A stretch of DNA of 64,000 nucleotides from Monilinia fructicola (lineage: Eukaryota; Ascomycota; Leotiomycetes; Helotiales; Sclerotiniaceae), in assembly GCA_008692225.1 (NCBI GenBank), contig VICG01000008.1, positions 1 to 64,000 on the forward strand. The letters run 5' to 3'. The notes beneath the pieces are model-generated. The model saw nothing but the letters and a program-made list of their open reading frames with translations. It was not told the DNA's origin and searched no databases. Position numbers and translations under genes: made by a program. Within the stretch, counting starts at the first letter, position 1. The number at the start of each line of letters is the position of its first letter. Positions 61,474-64,000 of this stretch are shown here, piece by piece.

Positions 61474-62890
61474 ATGGAGTAAGTTTGAATGCCCACGTGA
61501 TCACGCGTTTCCTAACCCACACCACAGGAACACCCCATTTGAGCTGAGACCTCAAGGTCAAAATTATCCTCTCACATTGGGTGAGCGTCTTGCGCATGCA
61601 GACAATTATCGTATCGATCATGAGACTCTAGAAAAGACTCGTGAAAGTATCCAGAAATTTTACCGTAGCAGCTTTGCGTCAGCACACACCGGTGACCATA
61701 TGAATTGTGAGAGTTGTATTGGAATGAACCGTCAGATGCGCAAAGCCTACCAGGATTGGTATTTATCAGATGAACAGGATCGCTGGTACTCTAAACTGTT
61801 CGACTATAAAGCAGAATTACAATCCATGTTTGACCAGCCTACAGTCCACAGTCTCGCCAATATACACAAAAGAGTAGACCAGGAGTTTCGGGCGCATTTG
61901 AAGAAAGATCTATGCGCCTATATACCAGGCGATAGCGAAGATGTTACTGAATTCAAGGACCGTACCGCAATGGAACTAGACGGAGGAAGAGATATTCCAA
62001 AAATTCTAACCGCTTACTTAACCGAACAAATCAAGTCGTGTCCACATCCCGATCAGGTAGACTTCATCCTTCGTCTGAACGACACTACCACCAATCAAGA
62101 ACGAATTCCGATTTTCATATCATATTATTGCAGTCCTCTAGATTCAGATTCAGCCAACGTGCGTAACTTTAAAAGCAAATATATACGCATGTTTGAGAAT
62201 GGCGATCCGCACGATGAGGTTGTTGCCGCTATGAGAAAGGAGAGCGCTCATTCGAAGGAAGTGGAGATAGCTCAACTTCGACGCCGCTTGAATGAGCTCA
62301 ATCTCGCACAGTCGGCTCAGCTAAAGGCAAAAGCAAAGAAAGCTGAGAAAGACACTCTCAAATACCAGCGTCATCAGCAGGTGGCCAGGGAGAGTAAAGC
62401 ATTTTGCTCATACGACGGTTGTGACGAAGATGTGGATTTGACCGTGCCAGATGGTGCATTACAATGCGTTTTATGCGATTGGATCGCGTCAAAGGTTCCT
62501 GAAGATGAAAGTCATAAAAGGTACTATTATTGTTGTCCTGATCATGCGCTTCTGGATCATGATGCTCATGAACAAAATGATCACTTTTGCTTGAGTGCCC
62601 ATTGGAAAGATAGTTGCTTGTCACAAATTGGCGCTATTGGAAGTGAGACTTATGATGGAATGGGTTTATGTAAAGTCTGCATGATTAGTGGACATAAGGC
62701 TTTTTTCTGTTCTGAAGAGTGTTATGAAAAGAACTATGATCAGCACGCTGCAGAGTGGCACACAGATGAGAATGCACAGAACTCGCTGGAAGTTTTCAGT
62801 ATGCCAGACAACTTTGTAATCGAGGATATTGGTAATGATCCTGGATTGGAGAGTGGAGAAGTGGAGGACACAGAGATGAAGGATGTTTGA
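61474..62890 (+). CDS. Unknown protein with a Cys/His-rich C-terminal zinc-binding region
   Basis: The long frame begins without an ATG; the missing start is a 5-nt exon, ATGGA at 61,474-61,478 (context GACCATGGA), joined by a 49-bp intron (GTAAGT, branch CCTAAC, CCACAG) to exon 2 at 61,528-62,890. The result is MENTPFELRPQGQNYPLTLG..., 455 residues. The N-terminal half is helical, with a C-x2-C pair (MNCESCIGMNRQM). A basic coiled-coil stretch follows (EVEIAQLRRRLNELNLAQSA, then KAKAKKAEKDTLKYQR), then from about residue 290 a dense Cys/His region: CSYDGCDEDVD, CVLCDW, YYYCCPDHALLDHDAHE, CKVCMISGHKAFFCSEECYE. The last block resembles MYND or related zinc fingers but the spacing is not canonical. 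Tail acidic. I do not recognise the family. Confidence 0.8.
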
Positions 62891-64000
62891 GATTGCAGTC
62901 GTATTGGCTTTTATGTATTATAGTGATAAATAATTGGAAGATATAAAAATATACATAAATTTCAAGACTAGTTCTGGGCATTAGTTGATGTCGTTACAAC
63001 ATATTTTCTCACACACCGTTTTACACTACCTATCAAGGGCTCGCAGTATTGGGCACTACTGCTAGTGGCTATTCCTTAACCTTTTCGGAACAGAATCTTA
63101 TATTGTCTGGTAACTCAGCAAGTAACTGAATAATTTTATCTCGGCTGTTGATTTGAGGTTATTTATTTAGGGTTGAAATTCAGAATATCAAAACTTCTTT
63201 GAGCGTCTTAATTTTTCGCTTACTCAAAGCATCAAAAAGAGTGAAAGTTCCGAGGTCTCATTTGATAGCTCAATTCGAGGTTAACGGAACTTCAAACCAT
63301 GATCTACTATCATGATTGAGCTTGGGATTGATGGTTTTGCTTTCGGCGTTGATGTTTTGTTTAGGGGCAATTAGAATGGAAAAAGTGTTAGTTACCTGGT
63401 ACTGGTGCAGTCATCGCAAGCGAAATTCGGTTCGAAGTGAATATTCATATGCTCTCTGAGCTCTTCTCAAATGCATTTCCTCATCATGATATCCTCCTCA
63501 AAATGAACAGGCGCATTTGTTGATATGAGTTTTTACTCAAGACTCATTTTATCAAGGCAATTTTGGAATATCGGAGTAGGATTTGTAAGGCCAGAATAGC
63601 TCTGTTTTCCCTGACTCTTTTAGTCTTCGAGTTGGCAACTATTCCACAAAGAAAAACTTTTCAGAGGCTTTTCTTTCGATAACTCATATAAGAAGGGTAA
63701 CCATAAGGGTAAGTGAATACTCAGATCCCTATCGAGTTCGGTAATTTCATTCTATGGAGGTAGAAAAGATGTGTAGGTTACTTTCTCAGGTGATTTGCGT
63801 TTCCGTAATCGAAGGCAATTCACACTTAAGCTTCAGATTATATTTATAAGTTGACTTTCTCAAGCGACATCGTTTTGCCTTGGATGACACATATGAAGTT
63901 TATATTCGCTCACAGCTATCTATTGGAATGCGATCGTATAGATCTTTGGATTTCATGAAGCTTCAATGATACGTTCCCTCCCCCCCCCCCCCCCCGTCCG
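62891..64000. other. Terminal intergenic stretch, no gene supported
   Basis: 1.1 kb downstream of the Cys/His-rich gene with stops in all frames. A possible polyadenylation signal (GATAAATAATTGG) is at about 62,925. It ends in a poly-C run. Confidence 0.55.
63980..63995. repeat. 16-base poly-C run at the window end
   Basis: Sixteen Cs in a row between CCCT and GTCCG, the longest G/C homopolymer in the window. Could be genuine or an assembly artefact near a gap. Confidence 0.9.

Overview
The window is nuclear DNA of a filamentous ascomycete, most likely a leotiomycete close to the Sclerotiniaceae (Botrytis, Sclerotinia, Monilinia). Evidence: spliced genes with mostly 49-137 bp GT..AG introns and CTAAC/CTGAC-type branch sites, the protein families present, and an extremely AT-rich block of the kind left by repeat-induced point mutation (RIP). 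The genus is inferred from general likeness, not from a search.

Layout. Bases 1-20,745 are an AT-rich isochore without usable reading frames. Its right part (about 13.8-20.75 kb) is a set of related RIP-eroded repeat copies that end in the same small hairpin, interrupted by one 161-bp insertion of ordinary composition. The block stops sharply at 20,745, next to the 3' remnant of an MFS drug-efflux gene. From 22.8 kb on the DNA is gene-bearing: an sn-1 diacylglycerol-lipase-like protein (-), LSm7 (+), an eroded unknown gene (+), GNA1 (-), 2.9 kb of microsatellites, a Zn-cluster protein (+), a possible small secreted protein (-), gamma-glutamyltranspeptidase (-), a VHS/GAT trafficking protein (-), a secreted GH3 beta-glucosidase (-), an NmrA-like protein (+), a secreted VCBS-like repeat protein (-), RIB7 (+), SLS1 (-), NSE3 (+), SF3B5 (-) and a Cys/His-rich protein (+).

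The genes are mostly single-copy housekeeping genes (RNA processing, SMC5/6 complex, riboflavin and UDP-GlcNAc synthesis, mitochondrial expression) mixed with secreted hydrolases. I see no metabolite cluster or defence island. SLS1/NSE3 and SF3B5/Cys-His protein are divergent pairs sharing short promoters (380 and 294 bp); NmrA and the repeat protein converge.

Two things stand out. SF3B5 is missed by simple ORF calling because its first exon is only the ATG; its divergent neighbour has a 5-nt first exon. Second, four genes each need exactly one base removed to read through (lipase, LSm7, VHS/GAT, repeat protein), which points to residual insertion errors in the assembly rather than to four independent mutations. 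I found no convincing new biological system; the RIP-eroded hairpin-ended array with its unmutated insertion is the least explained structure.
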